A DNA stretch of 59,651 bases from positions 1 to 59,651 of the forward strand of contig NZ_BMOS01000022.1 in assembly GCF_014647195.1 (NCBI RefSeq), read 5' to 3'. A model generated the notes under the pieces. That model made no database searches, was not told where the DNA came from, and saw only the letters and a list, made by a program, of their open reading frames with translations. The position numbers were made by a program, and so were the translations under genes. Source of the DNA: Oceanobacillus indicireducens (GTDB lineage Bacteria; Bacillota; Bacilli; Bacillales; Amphibacillaceae). Below, one piece after another: positions 26,503-35,865 of this stretch (the first letter of the stretch is position 1; every line of letters begins with the position of its first letter).

Positions 26503-27693
26503 TTATGTTATTCTTAGCATTTGCTTCTCTTTTCTACCATACAAGAAGAAATAAAGCACGGTTGAAGCTAATACTACAAAACCTAAAATACCGTAAAGGG
26601 AACTGTAACCTATTAAAGGTATAATGAATCCGAGCAGATAAGGGCCGAACCCAAGCCCTGCATCAAGCGCAATAAAATAGGTTGATGTAGCGAGTCCTAA
26701 TCGGTGAGGCGGGGTCAGCTTAACTGCGATAGCCTGTGAGCAGGACTGGATATTCCCAAACCCAAGACCAATCAGAAATCCAGACAATAATAGAGTCATC
26801 CCGCCACTTGCTGTACTTAGAAGCAGCATTCCAGCTGTAAAAATCACAAAAGCTGGATACATGACATAGTTTGCTCCTTTCAAATCCATTAAGCGGCCAG
26901 TGAAAGGGCGTGATAGTAAGATTGCCACAGAGTAGACGAGAAAGAAGAAACTCGCCACTTCAACGAGGTTTTTTTCTGCGGCATAAAAGTTAATATAAGA
27001 AAGCACACTCGAATAGCAAAGACCTAGCACGAGAACAATAATTGCAATAGACATCGCCCTTGGTTCGATAAAATTAGAGATTTTAAATCCTTTCTCCTCT
27101 AACTCTTCTATTGAAAAGTCTACTTTTGGCACATTGATTAGAAATGCTGTAATTAAACTAATAACCCCCAATAGTAAACAGAAACCAAAAATAATCGAAT
27201 AGCTCGTGTTTTGACTTAGATAAAGCCCAAAGAATGGACCAATAGCTGCAGCCAAAGTTGCACTCATACTGTAATAGCCGATCCCTTCAGCTTTTCGAGA
27301 TGCCGGAATCAGGTCAGCAACAATTGTTCCAGCTGCTGTACTCGCTATTCCAAGTGTAAATCCATGCAACAGTCGCACAATTAATAGCGAATAGATACTC
27401 GCACTAAAAAGATAAAAAATACTCATAATCGTAAAAAGAATTAGGCCAATAAATAATGTTTTCCGCCGGCCGATCAACTCAATATTTCGCCCAGCTAATA
27501 GTCTTCCGATCAGCGTGCCGATAATAAAGATTCCAGTTACGAGCCCAGCAAGGCTTGTGGAAGCTTGATATTCGTTAGAAGCGTAGACCGCCATGATGAC
27601 AATTAATAAGTAAAAGACCATCGTCAGGAAAAAGTTAATCATGGCAGTAATGATGAAATCCTTTGTCCATAGTTTCGGTTTACTCACGTTCAT
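26503..27693 (-). CDS. MFS transporter
   Basis: Twelve-helix major facilitator of 396 residues, likely a drug or metabolite exporter. The family loop between helices 2 and 3 reads GRLLAGRNIELIGRRKTLFIG, and a related loop after helix 8 reads SRPFTGRLMDLKGANYVMYP, marking the two homologous halves. Its start overlaps the upstream MarR gene by 14 bases, so the two form one operon. MarR regulators commonly control such adjacent efflux genes. The substrate is unknown. Confidence 0.9.
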   Translation of the reverse strand: MNVSKPKLWTKDFIITAMINFFLTMVFYLLIVIMAVYASNEYQASTSLAGLVTGIFIIGTLIGRLLAGRNIELIGRRKTLFIGLILFTIMSIFYLFSASIYSLLIVRLLHGFTLGIASTAAGTIVADLIPASRKAEGIGYYSMSATLAAAIGPFFGLYLSQNTSYSIIFGFCLLLGVISLITAFLINVPKVDFSIEELEEKGFKISNFIEPRAMSIAIIVLVLGLCYSSVLSYINFYAAEKNLVEVASFFFLVYSVAILLSRPFTGRLMDLKGANYVMYPAFVIFTAGMLLLSTASGGMTLLLSGFLIGLGFGNIQSCSQAIAVKLTPPHRLGLATSTYFIALDAGLGFGPYLLGFIIPLIGYSSLYGILGFVVLASTVLYFFLYGRKEKQMLRIT

Positions 27694-28105
27694 TATCCGC
27701 TCTAATATTCTCTTGTAATTTAGGGAAGATATGATAAGCAGCTAGTTGCTCTTCCTTCGTGATACCTTCCATGACATGATTTTCTAAATCCGTTATTTTT
27801 ATTCTGCATGTTCGATAAATCTCTTTACCCAAATCCGTTAATTGAATAATCTTCTCTCTTCTGTCTTCACTTGGAATTGGTTTTATAATTTGCATTTCTT
27901 CCAAGCGGTGAACTCTTCTTGTGATTGTTGGTTTCTCCACATTATAGTAGTTCGCAATCTCAACTAATGTAGAGGGCCCGTTATTATTTAAGTAAAAGAT
28001 AACTTGCCATAAGGAATAGGAAAGTCCATGATCGCTTAATAGTTCATTCAATTTGCTAATGAGCGGGCGATATAAGCTTAAATAACGCTGAAAGAATCCT
28101 TCCAA
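27680..28105 (-). CDS. MarR family transcriptional regulator
   Basis: A 141-residue winged-helix protein. The DNA-binding part reads SYSLWQVIFYLNNNGPSTLVEIANYYNVEKPTITRRVHRLEEMQIIKPIPSEDRREKIIQLT, with recognition helix KPTITRRVHRL and the wing DRREKIIQLT characteristic of MarR. It probably represses its own operon with the overlapping MFS gene. A nearby imperfect dyad TAGTTACCTAGGGTAATAGTTA lies just upstream at ~28130-28151 and is a candidate operator. Confidence 0.9.
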   Translation of the reverse strand: MEGFFQRYLSLYRPLISKLNELLSDHGLSYSLWQVIFYLNNNGPSTLVEIANYYNVEKPTITRRVHRLEEMQIIKPIPSEDRREKIIQLTDLGKEIYRTCRIKITDLENHVMEGITKEEQLAAYHIFPKLQENIRADNERE

Positions 28106-28203
28106 GTTTTAACCTCCTCCTGCGAAAATTAGTTACCTAGGGTAATAGTTAACGAAGGAAACTATAGAGTATTTTAAAGGAAATGTCAAAAGTAAAAAAG
28201 CAT

Positions 28204-28236
28204 AAAAAGACATCCAGGCCATACTCCTGAATGTCT
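28204..28236 (-). terminator. Terminator of the EamA gene
   Basis: On the minus strand AGACATTCAGG and CCTGGATGTCT pair (one G-T) with a 7-base loop and run into TTTTTAT. Confidence 0.7.
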
Positions 28237-28241
28237 CTTCC

Positions 28242-29159
28242 TCATTCAATCTCAGCTTTCTCACTATCTGCTAAAGCCATAAAGACAATCATCGCAATCA
28301 CACAAGCTGTGCCAAGCCATTGAAACGATCCGAATGGCTCTTTCAGCCAAAATACAGTCGTTAAAACTGCGGCGAGCGGCTCTAAGCTACCTATTAAACT
28401 CGTTTCCTTTGGTGAAAGACTATGTAAACTCTCGATGAAAAACCAAAAAGCAATCATCGTTCCAAAAATCACGACGAAAAATAAATAAAGATACCCTTCT
28501 AGTGGGAGCGCCGCGAAATCCATTTGCCATGGTGGATGGATAAAGCTTAACGTGAAGCCTCCAATGACCATCGCCCAGCCGACAATAACGAGGGAATCGA
28601 AATAGGCGAGGAGGGAAGCAGCATATAATGTGTAAAAAGCGAAAGCGACCCCTGACAGAATTCCCCAGATGACTGCCGGTGCGGGGACAGATAATCCTGA
28701 TAACGATCCATTCGTCAGTAAAAAGAAACAGCCGCTCAAAGAAAGGAAGACAGTTACAAAATCAATTCTTCTTAACTTCATCTGTCTCCGTACCAATAAA
28801 TAGGCGATAATCATAATTGGCGCTTGATATTGTAATAGGGTAGCAACAGCCGCGTTTCCGTGATTTATCGAAGCCATATACGTATATTGGACCGCAAGCA
28901 TACCAAAAAGTCCGAATATAAGAAGCTGGAACGCATTCCGCTTATTTTTCCAAACATCGAATACTTGTTTCTTATCCCTTGTGAGATATTGAATCGTTAA
29001 TAATAAGATTCCAGAAACAAGCAATCGGACGGTAACAAGCCAATCTACTTCAATTTGGAAATCTTGAAAAAGTTTTTGGGAAACCGTACCACCGACTCCC
29101 CAAAATGTTGCACCGATAATAACAAAGAAAAACCCTAGTTTCCTGTTCTGTCTACTCAT
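28242..29159 (-). CDS. EamA/DMT family transporter
   Basis: Drug/metabolite-superfamily permease of about 305 residues with ten hydrophobic segments in two EamA repeats. The second ends with the conserved [27 protein letters not shown] stretch. The start at 29159 (MSRQNRKLG) is preferred: GGTGAAGAAAG precedes it, and a longer in-frame start at 29216 would overlap the upstream thioesterase gene. Substrate unknown. It probably shares a transcript with the thioesterase gene just upstream. Confidence 0.85.
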   Translation of the reverse strand: MSRQNRKLGFFFVIIGATFWGVGGTVSQKLFQDFQIEVDWLVTVRLLVSGILLLTIQYLTRDKKQVFDVWKNKRNAFQLLIFGLFGMLAVQYTYMASINHGNAAVATLLQYQAPIMIIAYLLVRRQMKLRRIDFVTVFLSLSGCFFLLTNGSLSGLSVPAPAVIWGILSGVAFAFYTLYAASLLAYFDSLVIVGWAMVIGGFTLSFIHPPWQMDFAALPLEGYLYLFFVVIFGTMIAFWFFIESLHSLSPKETSLIGSLEPLAAVLTTVFWLKEPFGSFQWLGTACVIAMIVFMALADSEKAEIE

Positions 29160-29188
29160 TCTTTCTTCACCATCATAATTATAAATGC

Positions 29189-29563
29189 TTATTTCTGAAT
29201 GACTGCGATTGTACAACGGGATACACAGACAAGCTTGCCTGTTGCTTCATCCGTAATTTTAACTTCCCATATATGGGTTGTCCTTCCGATATGGAGCGGT
29301 TTTCCAACTGCAGTTACGTTACCATCCCGCACACTGCGGATATGGTTCGCATTAATCTCAAGCCCCACTGCTGCTTCCGTTTCAGCATCTACTAGATTCA
29401 TGCTTCCTACACTGGCCACGGTCTCCGCAAGAACCACTGACGCTCCTCCATGCAGCAATCCATAAGGCTGGCGTGTTGGTCCATGTACAGGCATTGTCGC
29501 TATCACTTTTTCCTTTGTTACTTCAATTATCTCTATTCCAATGGCATCCATGATTGTATTCAT
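29189..29563 (-). CDS. PaaI/YuxO-type hotdog thioesterase
   Basis: A 124-residue single hotdog-fold acyl-CoA thioesterase. The signature [24 protein letters not shown] carries the HGG motif and the nucleophile-activating Glu of the PaaI/1,4-dihydroxy-2-naphthoyl-CoA thioesterase group, to which B. subtilis YuxO (MenI) belongs. It may hydrolyse an aromatic acyl-CoA such as DHNA-CoA in menaquinone synthesis, but no men genes are nearby. The RBS GGGAGG precedes the start. Confidence 0.82.
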   Translation of the reverse strand: MNTIMDAIGIEIIEVTKEKVIATMPVHGPTRQPYGLLHGGASVVLAETVASVGSMNLVDAETEAAVGLEINANHIRSVRDGNVTAVGKPLHIGRTTHIWEVKITDEATGKLVCVSRCTIAVIQK

Positions 29564-29688
29564 CTTACGTCCTCCCTACCTGAATTCTGTATTCATCATA
29601 GCTGGAAGAGACTGCTTTGTAAACATGGTAACATAGGTTATACTGAAAGTGATTCATACCTTTTCATAAGGAATAAAACAGTAAAAGG

Positions 29689-30051
29689 ATGTTAGATATG
29701 AATATGAAACGAGATGGAGAGAATGTTCTAGACATGATAAAAGCCGGGATGAAGTTAATAGAACTTTATTCAGGCTTTTTCTTTTTCACACAGATTGAAG
29801 CTAAGATAAAAAATAAAGACTTCTTTGTCGTTACATCGAATGTATATGATCATTTTAGATAAGCAGGATTTCCGGAAGATCGTCTTTTTGAAAGATAGGG
29901 TATAAAAATGGGCGCCATGCTATGATATATCTTAAAGATGACGCGCTAAGCAAAATGAGCACATCTTGCTCGCTTGGATATAAATTTCTTACGGACAAAA
30001 GAAGTGCATGAACTTGTTGACTTTGCAAAAGATATATTGCAAAAAAGGTGA
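29689..30051 (+). pseudogene. Decayed protein-coding gene, unrecognised
   Basis: From an ATG at 29689 with AAAAGG upstream, 57 codons run to a TAA (29860-29862). The same frame then continues as AGFPEDRLFER-stop-GIKMGAML-stop, and a last piece HLARLDINFLRTKEVHELVDFAKDILQKR-stop ends at 30051. Three stops within protein-like sequence point to a gene in decay. The first piece could still be translated as a 57-residue peptide. I do not recognise the family. The remaining intergenic bases between 29564 and 30130 show no other feature. Confidence 0.5.
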
Positions 30052-30130
30052 AAAAACAAATGAGTAGGTGTAAAGTTTATTTATAGTACGGGTGTCCAAG
30101 CACCATTAGTCAGCTTAGGAGGAAATTATT

Positions 30131-31585
30131 ATGAACAATTACAGTGATGATAGTCTTGCCCTTCATACGGACCTATACCAAATTAATATGGCAAAAGCTT
30201 ATTGGGAAGATAATATTCATCATAAAAAAGCTGTATTTGATTTGTATTTCAGGAAGTTGCCATTTGGGAATGGATATGCAATATTTGCTGGGTTAGAACG
30301 AATCATCGATTATCTACAGACCTTTCATTTTTCCGAAAGTGATCTGGATTATTTAAAGGAGTTAGGCTACAAGCGAGATTTTATTGACTATTTACGAACG
30401 GTGCGCTTTACAGGGAATGTCCGTGCAATGAAGGAGGGCGAGGTTGTATTTAATAATGAACCAATTCTTCAAGTCGAAGCCCCGTTAATCGAGGCGCAAC
30501 TAATTGAAACGGCTCTGTTGAATATCGTTAACTACCAAACGCTTATTGCAACGAAGGCCTCCCGGATTATGCAAGTTGCGGGGGACAAGCCGGCATCGGA
30601 ATTCGGTACGAGACGCGCGCATGAATTTGATGCTGCATTATGGGGTACGAGAGCAACTTTTATCAGTGGCTTCTCTAGCACAAGCAATGTTCGAGCAGGC
30701 AAGCGCTTCGGTATTCCTATATCTGGAACGCATGCCCATTCGTATGTTCAGGCATATGAAGATGAATATATTGCTTTCCACAAATATGCAAAATCCCACA
30801 AGAATTGCGTTTTCCTAGTGGATACTTATGATACGTTAAAGTCAGGTGTTCCAACGGCAATCAAAGTTGCGAAAGAGCTTGGCGATAACATAAATTTTGA
30901 AGCGATTCGATTAGACAGTGGAGATTTAGCCTATCTCTCCAAGGAAGCAAGAAAATTATTAGATGAAGCAGGGTTTGTAGATACCAAAATCATCGCTTCA
31001 AATGATCTAGATGAATATACCATGATGAATTTAAACGCACAAGGAGCGAAAATCGACGCATGGGGTATTGGAACGAAAGTGATTACTGCTTTCGACCAAC
31101 CAGCCTTGGGAGCCGTATATAAGATGGTAGCTATGGAAGATGAAAATGGCGAAATGACCGATCGGATCAAGCTTTCTTCCAGTCCTGAAAAGGTTACGAC
31201 ACCGGGACTAAAAAAGGTATACCGTATCATTAATAAATTTACAAATAAATCAGAAGGGGATTATATCGCCTTAAATTACGAACAACCTGAAAAAGAATCT
31301 AAACTTCATATGTTCCATCCCGTGCATACGTATATTGGAAGTTTTGTTACCAATTTCATCGCAAAGGATTTACATGAGGATATTTTTGTGGATGGTATAC
31401 TTATGTATGAAAACCCACCACTCCAAGAGATTCAATCTTACTCCAAGGAACAATTGAATCTATTATGGGAAGAATACAAGCGTTCCTTAAATCCGGAAGA
31501 ATATCCAGTCGATTTAAGTCAGGCTTGTTGGGATAACAAGATGAAGCATATAGAAGAAATGAAAAAATATAGTTTTAAAAAATAA
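30131..31585 (+). CDS. pncB: Nicotinate phosphoribosyltransferase
   Basis: Enzyme of 484 residues joining nicotinate and PRPP to nicotinate mononucleotide in the Preiss-Handler NAD salvage route. Landmarks are LHTDLYQINMAKAYWED at the N-terminus, FGTRRAHEFDAALWGTRA near 160, GTHAHSYVQAYEDE near 200 and IRLDSGDLAYLSKEARKLLDEAGF near 258. AGGAGG precedes the ATG. The next gene encodes a nicotinamidase 20 bases away, so the pair converts nicotinamide to NaMN. The same order (yueK-yueJ) is known in B. subtilis. Confidence 0.95.
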   Translation: MNNYSDDSLALHTDLYQINMAKAYWEDNIHHKKAVFDLYFRKLPFGNGYAIFAGLERIIDYLQTFHFSESDLDYLKELGYKRDFIDYLRTVRFTGNVRAMKEGEVVFNNEPILQVEAPLIEAQLIETALLNIVNYQTLIATKASRIMQVAGDKPASEFGTRRAHEFDAALWGTRATFISGFSSTSNVRAGKRFGIPISGTHAHSYVQAYEDEYIAFHKYAKSHKNCVFLVDTYDTLKSGVPTAIKVAKELGDNINFEAIRLDSGDLAYLSKEARKLLDEAGFVDTKIIASNDLDEYTMMNLNAQGAKIDAWGIGTKVITAFDQPALGAVYKMVAMEDENGEMTDRIKLSSSPEKVTTPGLKKVYRIINKFTNKSEGDYIALNYEQPEKESKLHMFHPVHTYIGSFVTNFIAKDLHEDIFVDGILMYENPPLQEIQSYSKEQLNLLWEEYKRSLNPEEYPVDLSQACWDNKMKHIEEMKKYSFKK

Positions 31586-31605
31586 CATATAGGAGCGGAT
31601 TCAAA

Positions 31606-32148
31606 TTGGTAAAAGAAGCGTTATTAATTGTTGATATGAGTAATGACTTTGTAGCAGACGATGGCCCATTAACTGTCGGTAAACCAGCACAAGAAATTGT
31701 ACCTTACATTAAGGATTTGGCAACCGAATTTCTAGAAGCAGGAAAGATGGTTGTTGTATCGATGGATGCCCATCAGCCAAATGACCCTCACTTCGAATTA
31801 TGGTCACCTCATAATATTGTCGGTACGGAAGGCCAGCAATTGTACGGGGAGCTCTATGATTGGTACGAAGCTAATCAGAATAATGAAAACCTAATATATT
31901 CGGCAAAGACTAACTATAATGCATTCTTCCAAACAGATTTGGCTGAAACATTCAGGAAGGCGGGTGTGGAGAAGGTTCATACCGTTGGGGTAACGACGGA
32001 TATCTGTGACTTTTTAACAGTTTCAGGAGCAGATGCAGAAGGTTTTAAAACGGCGATTCACAAACGAGGTATAGCAACGTTTACAGATCTTGGGGAAACA
32101 ATGGTTAATCATATGGTACGTTGTTTCCATACAGAAGTGATTGATTGA
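31606..32148 (+). CDS. pncA: Nicotinamidase (isochorismatase-like hydrolase)
   Basis: Cysteine hydrolase of 180 residues deamidating nicotinamide to nicotinate, which feeds PncB encoded just upstream. The catalytic Asp is in IVDMSNDFV near residue 9, the Lys in YSAKTNYNAF near 104, and the nucleophilic Cys in GVTTDICDFLT near 137. SMDAHQPNDPHFELW carries the metal-binding residues. It starts with TTG at 31606 behind AGGAGCGG. Confidence 0.92.
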   Translation: MVKEALLIVDMSNDFVADDGPLTVGKPAQEIVPYIKDLATEFLEAGKMVVVSMDAHQPNDPHFELWSPHNIVGTEGQQLYGELYDWYEANQNNENLIYSAKTNYNAFFQTDLAETFRKAGVEKVHTVGVTTDICDFLTVSGADAEGFKTAIHKRGIATFTDLGETMVNHMVRCFHTEVID

Positions 32149-32267
32149 ACCGCTCACGATTGAAGTTACAAGTGTGCTTGGCTTCTTAAGTATAGTATGA
32201 TAACAAATACTTATCCTAGTGTAAGGTAAAAGGAATAGCAATGACGTTTGTGAAAGGGAAGAGTGAC

Positions 32268-32402
32268 ATGGGTGCGCATGAAACAATAAAGACAATTTCT
32301 GAAGAAGAAAGAAATCAAATAAAGTCGCTGCTTTTAAATTACTCGAAAGAAGAACTAGCGATTGTCTTACACCATTTTACTAAGTGTAAAGAAATGAAAT
32401 AG
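32268..32402 (+). CDS. Small hypothetical protein between pncA and ccdA
   Basis: A 44-residue charged peptide (MGAHETIKTISEEERNQIKS at the start, ending FTKCKEMK), with AAGGGAAGAG before the ATG at 32268. An alternative ATG at 32241 would give 53 residues. The helix-forming composition and the good RBS argue for a real gene. No family is recognised. It lies 20 bases before ccdA and could be co-transcribed with it. Confidence 0.5.
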   Translation: MGAHETIKTISEEERNQIKSLLLNYSKEELAIVLHHFTKCKEMK

Positions 32403-32422
32403 CAAAGCAAAGGAGGTGGAGT

Positions 32423-33145
32423 ATGCTAACGGAAGTTTCTATTATTCTAGCGTTTGGCGCAGGGGTATTATCCTTTGTATCACCCTGTGTATTTCCGCTC
32501 TATCCAGCATTCTTATCCTATATTACTGGAATGAGTGTGTCTGATGTACAAAGCGGTAAAATAGGAGGACAACGCAAAGCGATATTTCATACATTATTCT
32601 TTCTATTAGGATTTTCCATTATTTATCTCGTGCTGGGATTAGGGTCAACTGGAAGTGCCAGTTTAATTGAGACGTGGTATATACAATACGGAGATATCAT
32701 CCGCCAGGTCGGCGCGATCTTCATCGTGTTTTTTGGTTTAGTTACAGTTGGGATCTTCACCCCGACCTTCTTGATGAAAGACCATAAACTAAACTTAAAA
32801 AACAAGCCATCTGGTTATCTAGGCACTGTGTTGATTGGTTTAACCTTTGCATTGGGCTGGACACCTTGTATGGGACCGATATTAGCAGCCACGTTAGCTC
32901 TTGTCGGCGCGAATCCGTCCCAAGGTATCTGGTACATGGGAGCTTATATATTAGGCTTTAGTATCCCGTTTCTGTTGATGGCATTTTTTATCGGGAAATT
33001 TACGTGGATTAAAAAATACAGTGGTGCATTTATGAAAGTCGGTGGAAGCATCATGATTCTAATGGGAATTATATTGTTTTTTGATATGTTCACTATTTTT
33101 AATTCATTATTTGCGCCAATTTTTGGGGATTTCCAAGGGTTTTAG
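32423..33145 (+). CDS. ccdA: Cytochrome c biogenesis protein CcdA
   Basis: Six-helix membrane thiol-disulfide carrier of 240 residues that passes electrons from cytosolic thioredoxin to extracytoplasmic acceptors for cytochrome c maturation and spore synthesis. Its two redox Cys lie in the conserved FVSPCVFPLYPAFLSYI near residue 24 and LGWTPCMGPILAATL near 153, at the ends of helices 1 and 4. GGAGGTGG gives the RBS. In B. subtilis ccdA is followed by response-regulator-like genes; here a BceR-type regulator begins 177 bases later. Confidence 0.93.
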   Translation: MLTEVSIILAFGAGVLSFVSPCVFPLYPAFLSYITGMSVSDVQSGKIGGQRKAIFHTLFFLLGFSIIYLVLGLGSTGSASLIETWYIQYGDIIRQVGAIFIVFFGLVTVGIFTPTFLMKDHKLNLKNKPSGYLGTVLIGLTFALGWTPCMGPILAATLALVGANPSQGIWYMGAYILGFSIPFLLMAFFIGKFTWIKKYSGAFMKVGGSIMILMGIILFFDMFTIFNSLFAPIFGDFQGF

Positions 33146-33321
33146 TCTTTGGAGGGAAAGAAATATATTTATATCATCCAGTGAAACTGTGAGTGAATCA
33201 AAATTTGAATTGCTTAGATCGATTCCCGTTTATTCAATTGAAATGCTTATGTTAAAAATGGTCCGACTTACGTTATACTATAAGGAACGATTATAACTTA
33301 TGTATAAAAGGACGGTTACCA

Positions 33322-34023
33322 ATGGCGAAGATCTTAATTATCGAGGATGATCCAAAGATTGCCGTACTCCTGCAGAGCCATTTGCAAAAATATGGTTATA
33401 ACGCGGTAGTCGCAGAACAATTTGATGCAATAACGGAAGAGTTCCACAAAGTTCAACCGGATCTTGTATTATTGGATATTAATTTACCTAGCTTTGATGG
33501 TTTCTACTGGTGCAGGCAGATTAGACAGTTTTCAACCTGTCCGATCATATTCATTTCTGCCCGTTCAGGGGAGATGGATCAAGTCATGGCACTGGAAAAT
33601 GGCGGGGATGATTATATTACGAAACCATTCGCTTATGAAGTCGTCGTTGCGAAAATTAAGAGTAACTTACGGAGAGCATACGGGGAATATGCACCAAAAG
33701 TGGAAGAGCGGAAGATTGAGCTGGACGGGCTTACTCTTTACGCGGAACGGATGGAATTAGTGAAAGGTGGAAACGTGATTACTCTAACAAAGAAAGAAGC
33801 TGTTTTGCTCGAAATGCTGTTGAGTCGTTCTCCGAGGGTTGTATCAAGGGAATTACTCCTCGAAAAGCTGTGGGATGACCAAGCTTTTGTTGATGAAAAT
33901 ACACTGAATGTGAATGTCACTCGCGTTCGGAAAAGGTTGCAGGAGTTAGGGATTCAAGATGCGATTGAAACGATTCGAGGTGCAGGCTACCGGCTCGTAG
34001 CGAATTGGGAGCACGGCTCATGA
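33322..34023 (+). CDS. OmpR-family response regulator (BceR-like)
   Basis: Two-component regulator of 233 residues. The receiver has the acidic pocket IIEDD, phospho-acceptor Asp in LVLLDINLPSFDG and Lys in DDYITKPF. The C-terminal winged helix (LTKKEAVLLEMLLSRSPRVVSRELLLEKLWDD...NVTRVRKRL) binds DNA. With the overlapping histidine kinase and the ABC genes it forms a BceRS-AB-type module that senses antimicrobial peptides. The dyad TTACA-N4-TGTAA upstream of the ABC genes matches the known BceR-type site. TATACT at 33274-33279 is a possible -10. Confidence 0.92.
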   Translation: MAKILIIEDDPKIAVLLQSHLQKYGYNAVVAEQFDAITEEFHKVQPDLVLLDINLPSFDGFYWCRQIRQFSTCPIIFISARSGEMDQVMALENGGDDYITKPFAYEVVVAKIKSNLRRAYGEYAPKVEERKIELDGLTLYAERMELVKGGNVITLTKKEAVLLEMLLSRSPRVVSRELLLEKLWDDQAFVDENTLNVNVTRVRKRLQELGIQDAIETIRGAGYRLVANWEHGS

Positions 34024-34997
34024 AGAAACTATTTTTTCGTGACCAGTTTTCGCTCATTTTTTTAAATATTATTCAGCTCACGGTTATGGTGCTTGTGCTC
34101 TGGTTAAGCGGCCTTCGTGAAGTGTCACTCATCTTTTATCTTTTATTTTTAAGCATCCTCTTTCTAACAGGTTATTTAGTATACCGTTACGTTACATTAC
34201 GGAAATTTTACCAACGCTTGGCAAATCCGATTGCCTGGCTGGAGGAAGTGTTTGAAACATTTGACGAAGCTCCACTTTCTGCTGCCCTAAGCGAACTCTT
34301 AAAGACACAACATCGTTTATATATTAGCGAAATAGCACATGCGAACAGTAAGAAAAATGAACATATGACATTCATCAATCAATGGGTGCATCAGATGAAG
34401 ACACCATTATCTGTCATCGAGTTGATTATCCAGGAATATGAAGATGAGCAAATTCTAAGTATCCGTGAAGAAACGGATAAGCTTGAAAAGGGATTGGAAA
34501 TGGTTTTATATGCTGCTCGCCTAGAAGTGTTCGAACAAGACTTTCACGTGAAATCGGTCGGATTAAAGCGAGCGGTGGAACAAGTAATTCGCGATAATAA
34601 GCGGCTATTCATTAAGAACAGGGTTTACCCGGAGCTCGACCTTTCGGAAGTTCGTGTGGAGTCAGATGAGAAATGGTTAGTCTTTGTCATCAACCAGCTT
34701 ATTACGAACGCTGTAAAATATTCAGCAGGGAAAGCACATAAGATTTATATCTTGGAAGCAAGGACTGCTGCAGGAGTTCAATTACTCATTCAAGACCATG
34801 GAGTCGGTATTCCGAAATCAGATATAAAACGTGTATTTGCTCCATTTTTTACTGGTGAAAATGGAAGGATTTATCGTGAATCGACGGGGATGGGACTTGC
34901 GCTAGTTCGAGATATATGTGACAACCTAGGACATACTGTGGAAATAGAATCTACGCCTGGAAAAGGGACATTAGTCAAATTAACATTCCCGAGTTAA
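34020..34997 (+). CDS. Intramembrane-sensing histidine kinase (BceS-like)
   Basis: Kinase of 325 residues starting at ATG 34020, overlapping the regulator stop (ATGA). Two N-terminal helices (about 11-28 and 33-55) are joined by a very short loop, so there is no extracellular sensor, as in BceS-type kinases that receive the signal from their ABC permease. The phospho-His is in FINQWVHQMKTPLSVIEL, and the ATPase has N-box VINQLITNAVKYS and G-boxes DHGVGIPKSD and STGMGLALVRD. Confidence 0.92.
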   Translation: MKKLFFRDQFSLIFLNIIQLTVMVLVLWLSGLREVSLIFYLLFLSILFLTGYLVYRYVTLRKFYQRLANPIAWLEEVFETFDEAPLSAALSELLKTQHRLYISEIAHANSKKNEHMTFINQWVHQMKTPLSVIELIIQEYEDEQILSIREETDKLEKGLEMVLYAARLEVFEQDFHVKSVGLKRAVEQVIRDNKRLFIKNRVYPELDLSEVRVESDEKWLVFVINQLITNAVKYSAGKAHKIYILEARTAAGVQLLIQDHGVGIPKSDIKRVFAPFFTGENGRIYRESTGMGLALVRDICDNLGHTVEIESTPGKGTLVKLTFPS

Positions 34998-35003
34998 GAA
35001 ACC

Positions 35004-35017
35004 TTACAGAAATGTAA
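35004..35017. promoter_or_regulatory. BceR-type operator TTACA-GAAA-TGTAA
   Basis: Perfect inverted repeat TTACA-N4-TGTAA, extended to CTTACA/TGTAAG, 78 bases before the ABC ATPase start. This is the binding pattern reported for BceR-like regulators and links the regulator to the transporter genes. Confidence 0.8.
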
Positions 35018-35094
35018 GCTAATTGAAAGCTAGACCGATGTTTAAAATTCCTCTTTTCTTTTACACTAGTTGTAGAAGGAAAGGGGTTTTTAGC

Positions 35095-35865
35095 ATGGAA
35101 ATTTTAAAAACACAAAACGTAAGCAAAGTATATGATGGAAAAGTAGCGCATAAAGCGCTTGAGGATATTGATTTAGTTATTGAAGAAGGGGAATTTGTTG
35201 GAATCATGGGTCCTTCGGGAAGCGGTAAGTCGACATTGCTCAATATGGTTGCAACGATTGACCAGCCAACTTCAGGTTCGATTCTTATCAGTGGCAAGAA
35301 TCCGCTAGAGATGAAACATAATGAAATGGCAGAGTTCCGCCGCCGAGAATTGGGCTTTGTGTTTCAGGATTTTAATTTGCTGTCGACATTGACCGTGGAG
35401 GAAAATATTGTGCTGCCACTTACGCTTGAAGGAACAAAGGTCAAAGAAATGGAGAAGCGTGTCGCAGCAGTTGCTGAAAAGCTCGGCATCTTGGAAATTT
35501 TGAAAAACCGCACTTATGAAATCTCCGGTGGACAAGCACAGCGGACGGCTATAGCCCGAGCGATTATCCACCAGCCGAAAATGGTGCTCGCCGACGAGCC
35601 AACAGGTAACCTTGACTCTAAAGCATCCCGGACGGTAATGGAAATGCTTGAACAAATTAATCGGGACGACCGGACAACGATGATGATGGTGACCCATGAT
35701 CCAATCGCTGCAAGTCACACGCAGCGGGTTGTTTTTATTAAGGACGGGAAGCTATATAACGAGATTCAGCGTGGAGATAACCGTCAAGCTTTCTTTCAAA
35801 AAATAATTGATGTGCTATCGCTGTTGGGGGGAGATACAAGTGACCTTTCGTCAATTCGCGTTTAA
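35095..35865 (+). CDS. BceA-like ABC transporter ATP-binding protein
   Basis: ATPase of 256 residues with Walker A GPSGSGKST, Q-loop VFQDFNLL, signature ISGGQAQRTAIARAI, Walker B MVLADEPTGNLD and MMMVTHDP. The start at 35095 follows AAGGGG; an in-frame ATG-like start farther upstream would cross the operator region. It energises the large permease encoded immediately downstream (26-base overlap). Such pairs remove peptide antibiotics such as bacitracin or nisin from their lipid targets and signal to the kinase. Confidence 0.92.
   Translation: MEILKTQNVSKVYDGKVAHKALEDIDLVIEEGEFVGIMGPSGSGKSTLLNMVATIDQPTSGSILISGKNPLEMKHNEMAEFRRRELGFVFQDFNLLSTLTVEENIVLPLTLEGTKVKEMEKRVAAVAEKLGILEILKNRTYEISGGQAQRTAIARAIIHQPKMVLADEPTGNLDSKASRTVMEMLEQINRDDRTTMMMVTHDPIAASHTQRVVFIKDGKLYNEIQRGDNRQAFFQKIIDVLSLLGGDTSDLSSIRV

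Noticed and set aside
35023-35094. A longer N-terminus for the BceA-like ATPase starting near 35023
   Set aside because: It would translate the promoter/leader region after the operator and add residues unlike the family. ATG 35095 has a proper RBS.
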